Shown here: piece by piece, positions 63,008 to 64,000 of the stretch
Numbering within the stretch: position 1 is the stretch's first letter
Layout: every line of letters begins with the position of its first letter
Assembly (NCBI GenBank): GCA_965279095.1
Contig: CBDIHH010000006.1
Span: 310,001-374,000 of the forward strand
From: CBDIHH01 sp965279095
GTDB taxonomy: Bacteria; Pseudomonadota; Alphaproteobacteria; Caulobacterales; Caulobacteraceae
Direction: 5' to 3'
Length of the DNA stretch: 64,000 nt
The notes under the pieces: generated by a model
What the model was told of the DNA's origin: nothing
The model's input: the letters and a program-made list of their open reading frames with translations, nothing else
Databases searched by the model: none
Translations under genes and position numbers: made by a program

Positions 63008-63715
63008 AATCTGAATCAGCGGCCGGTGCTGAATCGGCCGGATGTTGTAGGAAGACACCACCACCCCGATGATCTCCGGGCCCTCGTCGGCGTCGCGCAC
63101 ACTGGACAGGCGCACCGGCTCCTGGAAGCGCGGGTCCGTGGAGCGGGGCCACAGGGCGATGCCGCCCGCCTCCTGGACCACCTCCTTGAGGGTGGTCTCC
63201 ACCAGCATCCCCTTGCGTCGCCGCACAACCACATGGTCGCCGTCGCGGACGCCGATCTCGGCCGCCGGACAGACAATGACCATGGCGCCCTCGGGATAGT
63301 AGCGGTCCATGCTGGGGCCGCGGATCTTCAGGCCAAACAGACGCGCGCCCTGGAAACCCGGCAGGACGATGGGGAGAAGCTCTTCCACCTCGGGCTCATC
63401 GTCGGGGATCTCGGCCCACAGCCCCGCCTGCACCGTGCCGATGACGGGGACGTAGCGGGTCACCGGGCGCAGGCCGGGGAGGTCGGAGCCGGCGGCGCCA
63501 ACCGGTTCCTCGCCGCGGCCGTAGAGGAGCCACTCCGGCGTGATGTGGAAGAACCGCGCATAGCGTTCGGCGCGGCCGGCCGGCACGCCGCGGATACCGT
63601 TCTCATGCTGCTGATAGGTGGCCAGGGGCACGCCCATGGCCTCGGCGGCCTGGGAGGCGGATCCGAAGCCCGCCGCCTGGCGGGCCTTCTTGAGGCGTTC
63701 GCTGGGTGTCGACAT
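63005..63715 (-). CDS. LexA/CI-like repressor (HTH_XRE + S24 peptidase)
   Basis: The 236 residues have an N-terminal XRE helix-turn-helix (about 1-70: ERLKKARQAAGFGSASQAAE, ATYQQHENGIRGVP) and a C-terminal S24 domain with the catalytic Ser in IRGPSMDRYYPEG and the Lys in DHVVVRRRKGMLVET-type sequence. Cleavage between Ala-Gly-like residues in the linker (VQAGLWAE) would be RecA-induced in related proteins. It may be a prophage or host C2-type repressor. It lies between two gene pairs that share its presumed operators. Confidence 0.88.
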   Translation of the reverse strand: MSTPSERLKKARQAAGFGSASQAAEAMGVPLATYQQHENGIRGVPAGRAERYARFFHITPEWLLYGRGEEPVGAAGSDLPGLRPVTRYVPVIGTVQAGLWAEIPDDEPEVEELLPIVLPGFQGARLFGLKIRGPSMDRYYPEGAMVIVCPAAEIGVRDGDHVVVRRRKGMLVETTLKEVVQEAGGIALWPRSTDPRFQEPVRLSSVRDADEGPEIIGVVVSSYNIRPIQHRPLIQI

Positions 63716-63739
63716 GGGGTGATGCTACACGCATCGAAA

Positions 63740-63777
63740 ATGCAATGGGCACTTGCATGAGATAGTGCAATATGCAT
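63740..63777. promoter_or_regulatory. Two operator copies between repressor and GcrA-like gene
   Basis: On the minus strand CAAGTGCCCATTGCATT at 63739-63755, and on the plus strand TAGTGCAATATGCATA at 63763-63778, are two more copies of the TGC-N5-GCA palindrome. They lie in the 92 bases between the repressor start (63715) and the GcrA-like start (63808) and can control both. Confidence 0.65.
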
Positions 63778-63807
63778 ATTCAGGGGGCGTCATACCGGGA
63801 GGTCCCC

Positions 63808-64000
63808 ATGCAGCCAGCTCTTTGTCTTCGCCGCGATCCCCGCGCCAGCGAACCGCGCCACTGGATGGAGCGGGAGCCGGGCCAGTGCGCCTGGCCGATC
63901 GGGGAGGGGACCGAGGTGCTGTCGTGCTGCGCCCCGGTCTGCCGACGCTCGAGCGGTCGCAGCACCGCCTATTGCGCCCGGCACTGGAAGGCCATGTGGC
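63808..64000 (+). CDS. GcrA-like zinc-finger protein, cut by window edge
   Basis: ATG 63808 follows a good ribosome-binding site (GGGAGGTCCCC). The visible 64 residues include GQCAWPIGEGTEVLSCCAPV and later TAYCARHWKAMW. This matches the C-terminal part of GcrA proteins (C-x-WPIG, C-x-x-PV, PYC-x-x-H), a likely zinc-binding, sigma-factor-contacting region. The usual N-terminal DNA-binding part of GcrA is missing, since only about 35 residues precede it. It may be a phage or accessory GcrA-like regulator. The gene runs off the window, so its end is unknown. Confidence 0.65.
   Translation, partial: MQPALCLRRDPRASEPRHWMEREPGQCAWPIGEGTEVLSCCAPVCRRSSGRSTAYCARHWKAMW

Overview
The window reads as the chromosome of a GC-rich, flagellated alphaproteobacterium of the order Caulobacterales (Caulobacter/Phenylobacterium-like). 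The evidence is a 231-residue CtrA ending in Ala-Ala beside fliI-fliJ, a DUF1153 protein matching SciP beside the fliF and flgE clusters, the flagellar regulator FlbD in the order fliF-fliG-fliH(flbE)-fliN-flbD-flhA, GANTC sites, and the block nagZ-scpA-scpB-tatABC-serS-pcm. Genus and species cannot be fixed from the sequence alone.

Layout. (1) 1-6816 is a decayed, gene-poor mobile island. It holds the tail of a DUF4917-type protein, a twice-frameshifted SRAP (YedK/HMCES) gene, orphan ORFs, a serine recombinase split by an IS3-family element with a 4-bp target duplication, and a tyrosine integrase abutting the 3' end of a tRNA-Val(CAC) gene, the probable attachment site. (2) 6818-24163 is mostly metabolism: gph, glmU-rpiA, PsiE-like, gor, an O-antigen-ligase-like protein, class II DAHP synthase, a MATE exporter with a convergent TetR, Gfo/Idh/MocA oxidoreductase, DUF29, ilvD and a second, twice-frameshifted IlvD-family gene. 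(3) 24326-29660 holds a secreted PhoX-like phosphatase with RTX repeats, xthA, erpA and dgt. (4) 30079-39137 is a cell-envelope and chromosome block: SPOR protein, nagZ, scpA-scpB, tatA-tatB-tatC, serS, pcm and a LysM/LytM lipoprotein whose LytM active site looks dead. (5) 39419-45939 holds an NTF2-like protein, a compact transcription unit for a 22-residue ORF with an extreme Shine-Dalgarno match, an active-type M23 peptidase, arsC, ctrA, fliI-fliJ and two small membrane proteins. (6) 46023-61232 is the flagellar region: flhA, flbD, fliN, fliH, fliG, fliF, sciP, flgE, flgD, fliK on the minus strand and flgK-flgL on the plus strand, with two divergent sigma-54-type promoters between fliK and flgK. 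(7) 61291-64000 holds mnmA, a coiled-coil protein, a LexA/CI-like repressor and the start of a GcrA-like gene.

How the genes work together. CtrA, SciP and FlbD are known in Caulobacter to order flagellar transcription in the cell cycle, and their presumed targets (fliF operon, hook genes) surround them here. The Tat translocase and the RTX phosphatase point to an export-rich envelope. The most novel-looking items are the small transcription unit at about 39861-40074, and the repressor/GcrA-like locus at the right edge, which has four copies of a shared TAGTGC-N5-GCAT-type operator.

Five single-base indels break three genes (SRAP, the second IlvD, and the protein at 23528-24163). Some lie in homopolymers, so assembly error competes with real gene decay. 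I saw no CRISPR array and no rRNA gene.
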